Assembly: GCF_040939455.1 (NCBI RefSeq) | Contig: NC_134119.1 | Location: 69,302,890 to 69,366,889, forward strand | Length of the DNA stretch: 64,000 nt | Reading direction: 5' to 3' | From: Microcebus murinus | Lineage: Eukaryota; Chordata; Mammalia; Primates; Cheirogaleidae | Shown here: in pieces, positions 20,190 through 43,357 of the stretch | How the letters are laid out: the number at the start of each line of letters is the position of its first letter | Position numbering within the stretch: the stretch's first letter is position 1 | The notes under the pieces: model-generated | What the model was told of the DNA's origin: nothing | The model's database searches: none | Seen by the model: the letters and a program-made list of their open reading frames with translations, nothing else | Position numbers and translations under genes: made by a program

Positions 20190-21620
20190 CAGCCACCCAC
20201 CTGGTCCCTCACGGGGCGGATGACCCGCTGCCCTCCGTGCTGGCCGGGCGCCCCGCGCGGTGCCGGGCTGAGGAGCACAGACGCGGCTGCTGTGAGCCAC
20301 CGACCGGTCCGCGGTGTGGCCGCACGACGGACGCGGAACCGGGCTGTGTGCGACCAGGGGGCTCGGCCGCCTCGGGTCAGGGAGGTCAGTGAGTCCCCCG
20401 GCTGATGGGGAGCCCCGCTCTCCGGGAAGCCCAGTTTGTGGAGCCCCAAGGCAGGTCCCTCACCCGACTAATGCCACCAGCCAGACAGCTCGGGTCCCGT
20501 AGGGTCAGTCACCGTCTGTCCCGTGCACAGCGAAGGCGGTGTGGACGCCCAACTGTCACTGTGGGTCCTGCTAGGAAACCTCGCAGAGAGCGCGTCCACC
20601 CCACAGCCAATCAGGGGCTGTATAGTCTTACTTTTAGCCAATCAGCAAGCAACTGCATGCTCTTCCTCAGCCAATCAATAAGGCAGATGGAGCTTTGCGC
20701 CCGCGGTCACGTGCCTCTGGGAGGCGCAGCTGGCAGAGCCAATCAGGAGCTGACAGTGCAAGTCCCTCCCCTCATTGTGAGCCTAGCAGAGTCTTGAGGG
20801 CTTGGCCAATCAGAAGCCGCGGGCGGGGCCCTGGGCGTTCCTGCCCGTATTCCTGTAGGCCGGGGCTCTGTGGACCAGGCAGTAAAGTCACACTACTGTC
20901 CCGCCGTGACTTCCCTGTCCTCTCGATTAACGCTGCTTTGTTTTCTCTCACGGTCCCCACTGCACACCTTGGAACACTTCTTCCTACTCGATTACACTAG
21001 GACGTGAGCTCGCTGTGGGCAGAGTGTTGTCATTGCTTTTTCTCACTCATGTTTCCTCCAGGGGCGCTGGCTCCATCCGTGCTCGCTGCTGTGGGCTGAG
21101 CGCGCGTCCCCGACAGCCCTGCTCACCTTTCTCCTCCCCGCTCACCTGTCCCGGCTCCGGCAGGTCCTCACTCCCTCCCTGGGCTCCCGCTGGCTCAGCC
21201 CGATCACTGTAGGCGGTGACCCTGTCTCTGCCCCGCTGGCACCGCGGGTGCCCCTCCAGGGTCGGCCTCACCCCACCCGGCCCCCAGGGACTCCGCTGCA
21301 CAGGTGGGAGCCCGGGCCAAGGCTGCCGGAGCAGTGCGGGCCACGGCCAGCAGAGGGCGCTGTGGCGTCGCGGGGAGGGGAGGGCGAGTGTGGCGGGGAA
21401 GTCCCAGCTGTGCAGAAGTCAGAGCTGGTGCAGGAGGAGCCCCAGACCTCTCACTTCCCTTTTCTCCTTCCACCCTCTCAGCCGCCCCATCTCTCAGACT
21501 GGCCGCTGAGCAGTGTGTGGCCTGCGAGGTCCACTGTGGGCCAGACCAGGCTGCTCTGAGCCTGCACTTGCAGGGACACAGTGAGCCCTCTTGATGACTC
21601 CGTGTAGACTCGCTAGGGGT
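20190..21620 (+). promoter_or_regulatory. GC-rich block with five CCAAT boxes: orphan promoter or LTR
   Basis: CCAAT (all in CCAATCA context) occurs at 20607, 20638, 20671, 20739 and 20806, with spacings of 31, 33, 68 and 67 bases. A CACGTG E-box (20708) and a GC box GGGCGGGGCC (20821) lie among or after them. CpGs are frequent across 20210-21400. NF-Y plus USF plus SP1 sites suggest a strong constitutive promoter. Arrays of CCAAT repeats are also known in some retroviral-type LTRs. No open reading frame of a known gene follows within 3 kb. Confidence 0.6.
21347..21360 (+). promoter_or_regulatory. CTCF consensus motif
   Basis: CCAGCAGAGGGCGC is a full match to CCASYAGRKGGCRS, in the GC-rich block and facing away from the 19460 motif. 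Confidence 0.62.
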
Positions 21621-22017
21621 GGGGGCTGGGCTGGGCAATCCTCACTGCCCCACAGGGAAATCCTGGCTCAGGACTTGAGATTCGGGCTGGAAGTGCCAGA
21701 CAGGGACAGTGCAGGGGGGCCTGAGTGACTGTGTGCTGCTCTGTCTTCAACCCTATAGGCTCCCAGAATGACTCGAGCTTAATGTGAGGTACATATGTAA
21801 TACAAAATGTCCAGTTGTCACCTTATAATATCAGAAAGAAACACGAGAGATCAGTTTTAATTGTACCCAGAGGACAGAAGCTGGCGAGGAACCACCCAGG
21901 GCTTCTGGCCTGGTGTTGGAGCCCAACACCTCTCTGGGGAAGGGATCGAGTAGATGTCTTTGTCCTTAATAGATGAGAAATTATTTCTGGGAACTTCTCT
22001 AGTATAGGGAAAAAATA

Positions 22018-22180
22018 CATGCTTTAGAATAAGAGAAGCTTGGATTCAATCCTGATTACTGAATCACTTCACCTCTCTGTGCCTCAGTTTCCTGCGTGCT
22101 AAGTTAGAAATAATAAGTGCCAGCTCACAGGGATGGGATGACTTGTGCAGATCATCCTATATGCATCTTAGTACAAGGTG
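22018..22180 (+). mobile_element. MIR SINE
   Basis: GCTTGGATTCAATCC, CACTTCACCTCTCTGTGCCT, CAGTTTCCTGCG, CAGCTCACAGGGATGGGATG. Confidence 0.7.
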
Positions 22181-23370
22181 TGAGTTCCTGAGTGCTAGGT
22201 CTTCACCCCTCTGGTAGGAAGTTCCTGGTGTCAACATACCCTGATGCCAGGAGTGCCAAGTTGCTTGGTGTATTAAATGAACACATGACATTTAAATAAC
22301 AGGACCTAAAATTTCACCAGCAACAATCAAAACCAGAATCCAATAAAACATAATGCCATATACTTCTAAATAACTCATATAGGAAAGAAATTGAAGGTTA
22401 TACCATGGCTCTAAAAATTCTATGCCCCAAAAATACTTACCTCTTCTCTAGAAGAAGGACTTGGAAAGAAAATTGAGCTGTGAACCTCTGAAAATGGTCT
22501 CTGAGACAGTCAATATGCACATGTGCTCACTCACCTGGTGGACAGACCGGGCTGAAATCAAAGACTAGAATTACATAAGAGAAGCCGTACAAACCACAGC
22601 CGTGCATGTCACAGGGTTAGCAGAGCTCACCATCTTCCACCACCCAGTATTTAGTTGGGATTATTGAGAAATCCCACTCTAAAAAACACACCCAGCCACA
22701 GTGCGTGTGCATACTAGAAGACATGGTCACAACAGCTCTTCATCAAGGCCTGCAACTGGAAATTATCTAAATAGCTCCCTAAAGTAGGAGGGCTGCATGC
22801 TGTGTGACACACGCACACAGTGCAAATAGCGGGGAGAGATCTTACAAAAGTGAGTAAAAAGTCAGAGGCCGAAGAGTACACACAGAAAGATTGCGATTAT
22901 GTAAAACAAAAGCCATTAAAGGGTTTGCTCTGTGGGGAGGGGCAGGAACTAGGAATGGGGTCTGGGGACTTCCTAATCTGCACAGCTATTACAAGAATGT
23001 TTTCATTTCATGAAAATTGACCAAGCACATGTGCACGATCTGAACAGAAGAATAGTATGTTCTGCTCAAATATCTTTAATTTTAATACACTACAAAAGGA
23101 TACTTCACACAAATAAATGCTAACTAATGATAAAATTTAGATGACATAGAAAAACTACTGGAAAATCATAATTAACTTTGATCACCTCAGGAAGAACAAA
23201 ACAACCCAAATAACCCTTTATTCATTAGGGAATTGATTTAGTAGCTAATATTACATTCTAGGGATCAAATTCAATGGCAATTTCTTTCCCATGTGCAAGG
23301 CAGAAGTAATTCCAATTTCTTATAAACTCTTCCAAGTAAGAGGGACAGGAGCAGCAGTGTGACCTTGGGG
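22180..23370. other. Intergenic, nothing recognised
   Basis: AT-rich sequence without a supported gene, splice-bounded Ig exon or clear repeat. Only short chance frames occur. Confidence 0.6.
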
Positions 23371-24299
23371 AGTGCTTTGCTGTCTCCAGACCGTGCTGTG
23401 GGCTGCAGGGGGAGGAAGTGGGGAAGGCTCAGCTCCCGGAACCTCCTGTCTCAGGCAGCGGTGGGCCTGTAGCTTCCCTCACGTGCACAATGACTGTTTC
23501 GTCCTCACACTCTGGCTTCCTGTTGTGGTTTTCTCTAGTTTTTCCCAGGCTGTTCTTCCTCTACTGTTGACCCTAGACCAGACAGTCCCAGGATAGTGCC
23601 TATGCTCTGGGTGCTGCTACCCCTTCATGCACCCCAGTCAGCTAGTTCTTTCCTCTGAGCTCTGCTCTGATGCCTCCCCCACTTGCGGCCCCTCCAGCTT
23701 CCTCCTGCACATGTTGTCACCACTCCCTGACCCCTGTCACCAGGCAGAATGCAGGACTTATCCCAGATGCCTCCTTTTTCCACCCACCGTGATCAAGACT
23801 CAGTGGGTCCTGTATCCTTCATTCCAAAAAATGTTGCCCTTGTCCCATGTCCTTTTCTTTCCTCGCTACTGCTCTCTGTCCCCTTCCACAGCCCCTCCCC
23901 TCATGCTGTGGCCCTCACAACACCCAGGGCCAAAGAGAGGTTTCTGCACCCACAGCCCACCCTGCCACTCCCTGCTCAGAGCCCCCCGAGCTCTCCCAGC
24001 ACCCTCAGCTCACCATGTCCCAGCGTGTCCCCCTGGAAGATCCCGGATATACTTGCAGGTCCCCTCACCTGCCAGGCTGTCGCAGTGCCTTTCTTCTCTT
24101 CTCCACCCAGGATGCTCTGTGACAACTCCCCCTCCTTCCACCCTCAGGTCAGCCTGTTTCCCTCCAGGGCTTTCAGCTTTGTGAACTCATGGACTGTTTA
24201 TTCATGAGTATGGGTCAAATAGTCAGGTGCCTTCTGTTTGTCTTTGATTTGGGGTAAGGGAGAGACAGGCCTCTCAGCTCAGCCTCCTGCTCCTTCTGT

Positions 24300-24710
24300 C
24301 TCTCACACAGCCCTGAAGACCCTGAACAATGGCACGTCCCTGCCCATCAGGGGGGCCAGTCCCTGCGCCTGGTGAGTGTGGCTGGCAGTAACCTCTGCCA
24401 CACTGAGGTCCCAGGAGGCAAAAGCCCTGAATCCTCCCCAGCTCTCAGCACCAGGGCCTTGGAGCTGCCCATGTAGAGGATGGAGAGGCAGGTGCTGGTC
24501 AGGTGTTTGGGCTGTGGGAGGGGCTGAGGCCTGGGGACAGATCCTCACCTCCTCTCCGCTTCCCCAGGGGCTCCTCTGGCTGCACATGTGTGACTGGGAA
24601 CCACGAGGGGTCCTGGGTCCTTGGTCCTCACCCTGATGGGGGACCCCAATTGGGGCTGGTTTTCTCTTCCCCTGTGGCCTCACCTGGAGCTACTGCAGCA
24701 GGTGAACAGG
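24300..24710 (+). pseudogene. Decayed Siglec fragment (C2-set plus transmembrane exons, SIGLEC5/14-like)
   Basis: At 24311-24475 the sequence after CACACAG reads like a Siglec second C2-set (ALKTLNNGTSLPI, then after a shift GQSLRLV.VAGSN, later LELP), broken by indels and stops and lacking its second half. At 24568-24700, after a cttccccag acceptor, come GSSGCTCVTGNHEGSW and, one frame over, LVLTLMGD, resembling the SIGLEC5/14 premembrane and transmembrane exon (GSWPLVLTLIRG). No intact frame remains, so this is a pseudogene relic. Confidence 0.65.
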
Positions 24711-25140
24711 CCTGCCTGTCTCCAGGGAAGCCCAGTAATGAGTTCCTGAGTCCCACGTGGGGCTGAGCTGTCCTCACCCACCTGGAGCTAGAATTAAACT
24801 GACCAACTTAGACCGGAGACCCGTGTTGGCTATGCAGGTGTGGGGCCCCAAGGGGCGCTGGGCTGGGAGGCCTGACTCACCCCTCCTTCTCCAGACAGAA
24901 CTGAGATGTGGACACCAGGCCCTGAGGGACAGAGTGGGACATCACTGTCAGCTTCTCTTTGGAAACTGTCCACTCACACCCCACCGCCTGCCCCTTTGTG
25001 TCCTGTCTGCCCCTCTCCCCATGTATGTACCTCCCACTGTACTGCCCATCCCTGTTCCCTCCTGTTCCCTGTCCCAGTCCTCTGATGGCAGAGCAGACTT
25101 CAGGACCTTTTGCTCCCACTACTCAAAAGTTACCTTGTTG

Positions 25141-25430
25141 CCAGGCGGGGTGGCACATTCCTGTTATCCTAGCACTTTGGGAAGTCGAGGCAGGAGGATT
25201 CACTTGAGGTCAGATTTTGAGACTAGTCTGAGCATGAGTGAGATCTCATCTCTACTTAATATAAAAATTAGCAAGGTGTGGTGGCATCTGCCTCTAGTCC
25301 CAGCTACTCAGGAGGCTAAGGCAGGAGGATCGCTTGAGCCCAGGAGTTTGAGGTTGCCGTGAGCTAGGCTGATGCCATGGCACTCACTCTAGCCTGGGCA
25401 ACAGAGGGGGACTCTGCCTTAAAGAGAAGA
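25141..25430 (+). mobile_element. Alu, sense orientation
   Basis: GCCAGGCGGGGTGGCACATT start, TATCCTAGCACTTTGGGAAG, second monomer with CAGCTACTCAGGAGGCTAAG, and an A/G-rich tail (AAGAGAAGAAAAAGAAG). Moderately diverged. Confidence 0.9.
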
Positions 25431-25449
25431 AAAAGAAGAAGAAAATAAA

Positions 25450-27060
25450 GTTACCTGTTATCACTATACAGTTTTCACCCAAATCTGGTTCCTATAGTAT
25501 ATTAGATTTGTCATTTTTCACCCAAAATCTTTGCTTTGTATTTCTGCGTTTGTATCATCTACTATTGGCAAAGCCAGGCTCAATATTCTCAGGGGTTATT
25601 AATGTGAATGAGGTCGTTCTGCATTGAGTGACAGCAGTCCCCGCCCACAGCATAAGGGATGATAAGGGGCCCCAAACTCCTGCTTGCTGTCCTGGTAGCC
25701 TCCAGCTGCCCCTCCTGCTCCCTGTCCCCACAGGGCAGCCAGAGTGGACACCTGAAAACGCAGATGTGACAGTGTCACCCCAGCCTCTCATACTTAAACA
25801 GCCCTTCCCTGGGCCCTATTTCTCACCGAAATAATGTCAAACGAGGAAAGTGGCCCATGAGACTTTCCTACCTTTCCCCTTTTGGCTGTATTAGTCAGTT
25901 TTCTCCAGAAAAACAGAACCCCTCCCATTATGGGGTACATATATGTACACGTGCATATATGTATGTATGCACATGAACATTTATCCTGAGTGATTGACTC
26001 AGGTCATCTCGGAGGCCACGATGTCCCACAGTCTGCCACCTGCGAGCTGCAGGACCAGGAACGCCAGTGGGGTCAGTGTTGGTGCAGGGCAGCAGAAGGC
26101 GGGTGTTCCAGCGCCATGGAGAAGACGGGAAGGAAGGAATCCTCCCCTGCTCCAGTTTTAGGCTATTGAGGCCTCAGAGGTGTAGGCGATGCCCATCTAC
26201 CCAACTGATCCTCTGACTCGTATGCTAATGTGGTCTGCAAACCCACTCACACACGCAAAGAGAATAAGGTTTTATCTGAGCACCTCACAGGTCCATCAAG
26301 TTGAAACATGAATGTAACTGTCCCACTGTCCTAGGAGGCCGATGCTCAGCACGTGCAGACTCACAGACAGACAGACAGACAGACTCAATCTCTCTCACAC
26401 ATTCAAGGTCTCTCTCTCCTCTCTGTCTGTCACACTGGCACACTCCCACTCTCCCACAGAAACACACACACCTGGACGCCGAGCATTCTGAGTACTGAGG
26501 TGTTTCCTGCCCTTTGCCCTGGGAAGTCGGGGCTCCCATGAACAGGCAAATGGCTCCACTTGTCAGGTCAAAGGGAGCTGAGACAGTGTGTTAGGAAGAG
26601 CAGAATATTAGGGATGCCATTTTCCTGGATTCTTTGCGTGTCACTGCACACTGTCTTGGATACCTGTGTCACCAATGCATGTGTCACTTTATGGTTCTCT
26701 GCTCCCTGATATCCAACCTGCAGCTGTTCCCAGCAGCCTACTTGCAGCCCAGTAGTTCACTAGCTGCTATGGCTCACCAACGAGATGGGCCAGCAATCAG
26801 CTACCATGCGTGAGAGCTGCAGTAGCACCTGGCTGTCCACTGGCACTCAGAACATTGTGGGTCCTGCTTCAATTTCCTTCTTCTCTTATGTCAACTTCAA
26901 CCTGGAAGCAAATGGGGAAGGAGATTCTGGGAAATGTGCTTTCATCCAGGCTAAGTTGAAGTGAAGACACTGAAGACTTTGAATTACCTGTTACAAGTAA
27001 TCCATAATCATTTAAATACACTATGTAGATAAATTAGTCAGGCAAGTAAGCCCTCAACTC
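25450..27060. other. Intergenic, old repeat pieces and a short (ACAG)n run
   Basis: 25885-26260 resembles a diverged LTR-type repeat (TATTAGTCAGTTTTCTCCAG AAAAACAGAACC). A (CAGA)n run lies at 26364-26385. No gene seen. Confidence 0.5.
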
Positions 27061-28659
27061 TCCCTTTTCCCTATTAGCAATGCTTTGTGTGGGCTCATGT
27101 TTTAGTTATCTACTGCCGCACATCAAACCATCCCCAAATTCAATGGCCAAAGCGATCATTTCACTGTATGTCATGGTGCTGCCGTTTGGCTGGGACTGAG
27201 CTGGGCAGTTTCATTAGTAGATTTTCTTTGGACTCTTTCAGGCAGTTGCATTGAAGTCATGGCCTGGACTGGGGCTGGATGTCAGGTCAGTTCTATTCCA
27301 TGTAGTATGTCTTTTGTAGGGGTGCCCTGATATGCTCACATAGAAGCTTTAGGATCCTTAAGTCTAGGGAGGAATCTTCCAGGCCTGCTTACTGTCTGAT
27401 CCATGGAAGTCTCAGAATGTATTGTCCTCCACTTTCTGTTTGTGAAAACAGTCGTAAGCCCAATCCATACTCAAGAAGAGGAGACAATAATAATGACAAA
27501 AATTCCTTGTGTAATGACAGGAACACTTTCTTTGCACAGGGTAAACTGACATTGTTAGGGGCTGTATTTGGAGACAAGTTCCTACAGCTACACAGGGTCT
27601 GAGTGTCAGATGCCCCCTCTATCTGTTGAGGGGGTTTGCCTCTCTCAGTCAGGGATGTCGACAGCATGAAGAGGGAACAGGTGTGTAGGGGCTGCACAGA
27701 GCCTTCCCCTTTTCTGCCCCTGGAGCATGACAACAACCTGGCATTGTCCATCAGGCATTGCTGAGTGGGACAGAAGGACAAGGCACAAAAACACAGGCCA
27801 TTTCCTCTCCCCAGTGCCTCGTTCCAGATGGACCTACACTCTCCCAGCACATCTGACATGTTGACTTCAACCTAGGGCCACTGTTCTGTGACCAGCCCCT
27901 CCCCAAGCTGCAGACAACTCCCAAATCAGGGCTCAACTCTGCATCAGCACCACGGACAGCACCTCCAGTCTGTCTTAGAGATCTCCAGGAGCCAGAGTCT
28001 GTCCAGGGCAGAAGGACGCCCCCTATGGGTGGTGACCTCTCCCACCAGGGCAGAGGTGGGGTTGGTGACACACAGAGGGCAGAGCTTGGTAGCTGCCTGA
28101 GGGTCTCCAGGGCAGTGGAAGGGTGAGAGGGATGGAAACACAATACCTCAAAGTGCAGGGATTCCCGATTTCCCAGATAGTCACACCCACAGTGACTGCC
28201 TGAGAGTCCCTACTGTGTCTCCTCTGCCTGTTCCTTCCTGAGAACTCACCCTCCACTCCAGAAGAGCAAGATCCCCCCATCAACAGTCTGTGCCTCCCCA
28301 TCACAGCCACCCACCCTCTGACCTTAGAAATGTCAGGTGATTTGTCTGTCTCCAAAGCGGATGTTGCTCTGCTCAAAGGCAAGGACTGGGTCTGTGCTAT
28401 TCACACCTTTCCCTGAAACGTCGAGGCACAGCATTAATGCTTAGTGCTGGCTACAGAGTGAGTGAATGAATGAATGAAATCTCTTCCCTCATCTCATGGG
28501 AGAAACTTTACAATTCTTCCATATCAGATTAACACAAGGTTCCCCTCTCCTGGCCCAGTCAGTCCTGGACAGACCTAGTTTGACCAAGTGTCTCATGAGG
28601 AGATAGTGGCACATGAGACAGGGCACCCATGTGATTTGGGCAATTCAGTGAGAACCTTA

Positions 28660-29000
28660 GTCCACTCAGGTTGCTATAAAATTATCATAAACTCCATTTT
28701 TTCCTTTAAAGAATAGAAATGTATTTCTCACAGTTCTCCGTGCTAGGAAGTGCGAGATCAAGATGCCAGCAGGTTTGGTGTCTCATGAGGGCCTCCTTCT
28801 CTTTGCGTTCTCAAATGGTGGAAAGGTAGAAACAAGCTTCCTCCATCTCTCCTATAAGGACACAAATCCCATTCATGGGGGCCCCACTGTCATGATCCTA
28901 TCACCTCCCAAAGACCCCACCTTCTGAAACCGTTGCCTTTGGAGTCAGGATTTCAACATATGGATCTGGGGGGGGGGCACAGACACTCAGGCCGTAGCAC
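28660..29000 (-). mobile_element. MLT1-type (MaLR) LTR remnant, copy B
   Basis: Counterpart of 1640-1985: GTATTTCTCACAGTTCTCC, GTGTCTCATGAGGGCC, CATGATCCTATCACCTCCC. Confidence 0.65.
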
Positions 29001-30717
29001 TTGTCAGTCGGGACCTCAGTGTCTTCTGTCCACATTTGGGAAATGGGGCCAGAGGCCTCCCAGCCCTCGTGGGCCATAAGTGGACCATATGTTCCTGTTT
29101 GGCACAGGGTTAGATTCTCTGTGGCGTCCCGATGTCTCATCTCCCTGTTTTGATTTTCTCATTTCAATTGCAAATTGGGGACTCTTGGAAACAGAGAAGC
29201 CACACACAGCCCTTCTGACCCCTGCACTGCTGCAGCTTTCTCCCTTGGAGAGAGCCACTGGGCAAAGAAGAGGTCTGGGGTGGGGGAACAGGGGGAATGA
29301 GGCTGCAGGAAGTTACACCAGCTGAATGCAGGACATGGTAGTGGGGGCAGGTGTGCATGCTCACACCCTGCACTGTCCCTCCTCAGTCCTCACAGACAAG
29401 GGATGCCCCTGGTTATGGGCAGTCAGAGCGCAGCAGGCGACAGGACAACCCATGAGGCCGAGTGGAAGAAAAGTCTGTTTTCTATGTGTCCCATGGTTCA
29501 GGAAACCATTCTCAAAGTCACAGGATTCCAGGCAGCATGCTCAGATGCACAATTACACACAAACAAACAAACAAACAAAATGCAGGAGGATAATTAACAT
29601 TACCATCTGGCAGGGGCTCCTCCAGGAGGGAGTGGGGCTTGGACCACAGCAAGGGGGAAAACAGGTGGTCCTGGGTGTTCCTTTCTGTAAATCACTGTGA
29701 GGTTCATTTGTGGGCACTTTTATCTATGTGTCTTGTATTTCCTCCCGGAAAGACTTTAAACAAAATCTGACCTGGGCCAGTTTCCCCCCTGACAACTACC
29801 TCACTTCCTGCCAGCCTGCAGCCACACAGTTTAAACTCATCTTCACTGGAATTGAAGTGCAAGTTTCTTCTCCCAGTTAACCCTGACATCCCTGAGGGTG
29901 GGCAGGCTCAAGGCTGGTGTCCCTCGCCCCGTGTCTCCTGTTCCCTGGGCCACTTCTGGGAGCAGAACCTGCAGCAAAGCTCTGAGGGAGGGGAGCCCAT
30001 CATGCTCTGGAGGAGCCAGAATGTGGCTGAGTGAGGTGACAGGGGTGACAAAATCTGGCCTGACACCCAGAATGTGTTGACAAAAATAGAAGTTTCTACT
30101 CTTGTAAAAACGTTCCTTTCCCTTTCTCACTTTCATTTCTGTAAAATCGCACTGAACAATCGCAGGTTCCCAGGCCTCCCGTGAGCCGGGCTCCCTTCTG
30201 TGCCCTTGTAGTATCCTCAACCTGCACCCCATGTCCTTGTGCCCAGTCGTCCTAACACAACACCTGCATCCTCGGGGCAGCCACCCCTACCCTGCCTGTG
30301 TGCCCCCCCCCATGAACCTATTGTCACAGGGAGGTCAGAGGTCCAGAGATTTATTGTCTCTCCCTGGACGGTGACTCCATGAGGACAGGACCCAGGTCTG
30401 CTGTGCTGACCTCGATGTGCAGAGGGACGGCCACACGTGGTTGGTGACGGGGGAGGAGGCTGCTGCCCTCCCCTCTGGGGCCTCCCCCATCACCATGCCC
30501 CTGAGCCCCACCCCTGACCTCCACAAACACCCACAGCCTGAAACTCAGGGGTCCAGCCAGATGGGACCCATTGTCACCTTTCAGAAAAGGTACCCAAAAG
30601 AGAATGGTGTTGTCAGAAAAGCAGATGTGTTTGAGCCCTTCATGGGGTGGGAATTGGGTGACTCTTGCCCTCTTGGGCACAGGGTAACCAGGAGTGGATG
30701 TGGGTAGTGACACTTGA

Positions 30718-41272
<10,555 letters not shown>

Positions 41273-41549
41273 GAAACTGTGGAGACCGGGCCCTGGTGGG
41301 GGGATCCCGCCCCTCCTGGCAAAGGGGACGCCAGAGGCTCATTCCTGCAGAGTCCAAGCCCTCCACAGCCCCTCGCTGCCCAGCAGAACCCCAGAGCTTC
41401 TTCCTCCTGTGAAACTGAAACCTTGTGCCCACTGACCCCTGTCTTCCCTTTCTGTGTCCTGCTCGGCCCTGTCTCCCAGCTTCTCATACCCACTATTCCA
41501 CTTTCTGCTTCTGTGAGTTAGACTGTTATAGACTCCACATGTAAGTGTG

Positions 41550-41555
41550 AATAAA
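41550..41555 (+). terminator. Candidate poly(A) signal of Siglec B
   Basis: An AATAAA hexamer ~280 bases after the stop codon. The aligned position in the first gene (~12150) reads GAGATTATA, so the hexamer is absent there. The sequence may derive from an L1 fragment; usage is inferred. Confidence 0.5.
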
Positions 41556-41727
41556 AGGTATTTGTCTCTCTGTGCTTGGCTTATTTCACTTAACATAATG
41601 TCCTTTAGTTTGATCCATGCTCTCTCAAATGAGAGAATCATGTATATTTCAAAATAGGTAAAAGAGAGGATTATAAATGTTCTTACTAAAAAGAAATGAT
41701 AATAGGTGAGTTGATGTTAACAAACAG

Positions 41728-42165
41728 ATCTGGGTCCTTATCTTCATGCACAATGTAAAGGCAAACATGGAAGCACCAGGTTTTTGCAGCAAGGAAGGTT
41801 TATTTCCAGCCAGCTGAACGAGGAGACAGGAGTCAGGCCCAAACCTGTATCCGTGAGCAGGGGTTAGGACAGGTTTTATAGTGACAGGGTAATGAGAGGT
41901 GACTGGATCCTGACATGGAGGTGACTCCAGGGCCCAATCTGATTGGAACCTAGATCCTTCCACGTGTTGTGCGCTTCTGAATTCAGTCCCCACTCCTCGG
42001 CCCAAGCACTTAGGTTCTGCCTGTGGTTGCATGCTCAGGGCAAACTCAGGTTATGTGATCTTCAAACTGGGGGTTCGGGGCAACTACAAAACAAATCACA
42101 ACTTTGTTACATAAAAATTGAACCAGATTGATCTGATGCAGTTTCAGTGATGGGTATACTCACTC
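41728..42165 (-). mobile_element. LTR-like insertion, copy B only
   Basis: About 440 bases interrupt otherwise collinear sequence (AACAAACAGATCT | ... | GATCATTCCA). Copy A reads CACACAGATGT GATCATTCC without it. It contains antisense TTTATTTCC and a C-rich 3' part, suggesting a solo LTR. Ends and family are not resolved. Confidence 0.45.
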
Positions 42166-43135
42166 TCCTGACCTGATCATTCCACCAGGTTTACATGTAT
42201 GGAAACCTCACTGGGGCTGTCTCAAGGCCACTCAGCTACTCAGGGCAGGGCTGGGGTTTAAACCCCACCTGATTCTGAGTCTCTGCTCTCATCTAACATT
42301 GAGTCACGTAACCTGCAAGCCTGGCCCCCTTTGGCCATAAGTTAGCAGGAAATAGTATTCCTGAATGGTCTTGATATTTGCTAAAGAGGTGATAGTAAAT
42401 CGTCCAGAGGCTGAGGGAGAAGAAAGGTGAAGTTGAGTAGATAAGGGATGGGAACATCTCAATTTTTTTGGCCGTTCTTCTATTATTTGTTCATTGTCAC
42501 CCAGTTATTAGCTATTTTAATTGAAAGTTGTTTGTTTAATTTTTTCTTAAAAATGAAAAGTATCATTCGTTTTTTAAATTATGGCAAAATTCACCTGCTA
42601 CAAATACACAAATCTTAAGCATGTGATTCCATGAGTTTTGCCAAACCTGTACACCTGTGTTCCCCAATCAGGACCCCAATCAAGGAAATGGAAATTTCCC
42701 ATCATAGCAGAGAACTCCTGGCTCCCATGCCCAGTCAATCCCCAGCCATGAGAACCAACACTTTCTGATTCTTATCTCTAGACATTACTTTTCCATGTCT
42801 TTAAACATTATATATTTGGCATTCTATGGCATGTATTATTGTGTCCTATTTTATTTTCACTTAGCATGGTACTTTTTGGGATTTATCTATGTGGTTTCAT
42901 GTGTCAGCATTGTAGTCCCTGTTATCACTGACCAGGATCCCACAGTATGTCACTGTTCCTTTACCTACTAGTTTTTGTTCATGAATATTTGCTTTCATTT
43001 TTGCAATTATGAATATAGCTGCTGTGAAGATGTTTGCAGAAGACTGTGTTGAGATGTTTCCATTTCTGTCGGGTGTTGGGGGCAAGGGTGGCACGGGCGC
43101 AGTGAGGACAGATTCACATGCCGGATGCTCCAGAG

Positions 43136-43357
43136 CAGGGGTCCTCTACTATGGCCCTCGGGCCACAGGCCACCCGCTGACGACATTTATCCTGCCTGCC
43201 GGGTGTTTTTGCCTTGGCTGCCTGTCCTGCTTAGCAGCCGACTCATTCTGGGCTCACAGTGCGCATGTGTGGAATGTGCGTCACACTCTCCAACAGCCCT
43301 CCAACAGTCTGAGGGACAGTGAACTGGCCCCCTGTTCAAAATGTTTGAGGACAACTG
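43136..43357 (+). mobile_element. 222-bp non-autonomous hAT-type DNA transposon with 8-bp target duplication
   Basis: The element starts CAGGGGTCCTC and ends GAGGACAACTG (imperfect terminal inverted repeats). It is flanked by exact 8-bp direct repeats CTCCAGAG (43128-43135 and 43358-43365). The paralogous site in copy A (13289-13304) has the single uninterrupted CTCCAGAG. An 8-bp duplication plus CAG...CTG ends is the hAT signature. It is too short to encode a transposase. Confidence 0.85.

Noticed and set aside
23627..24184. 185-codon and overlapping 152-codon open frames
   Set aside because: Pro/Ser-rich, C-rich strand composition in several frames; no family resemblance.
26364..26385. Short direct repeats suggesting a CRISPR array
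   Set aside because: A simple (CAGA)n microsatellite in vertebrate DNA; no spacer structure.
27389..27859. 156-codon minus-strand frame and similar frame at 560-940
   Set aside because: Both lie in the duplicated upstream flank; they differ by frame shifts between copies, so no conserved protein.
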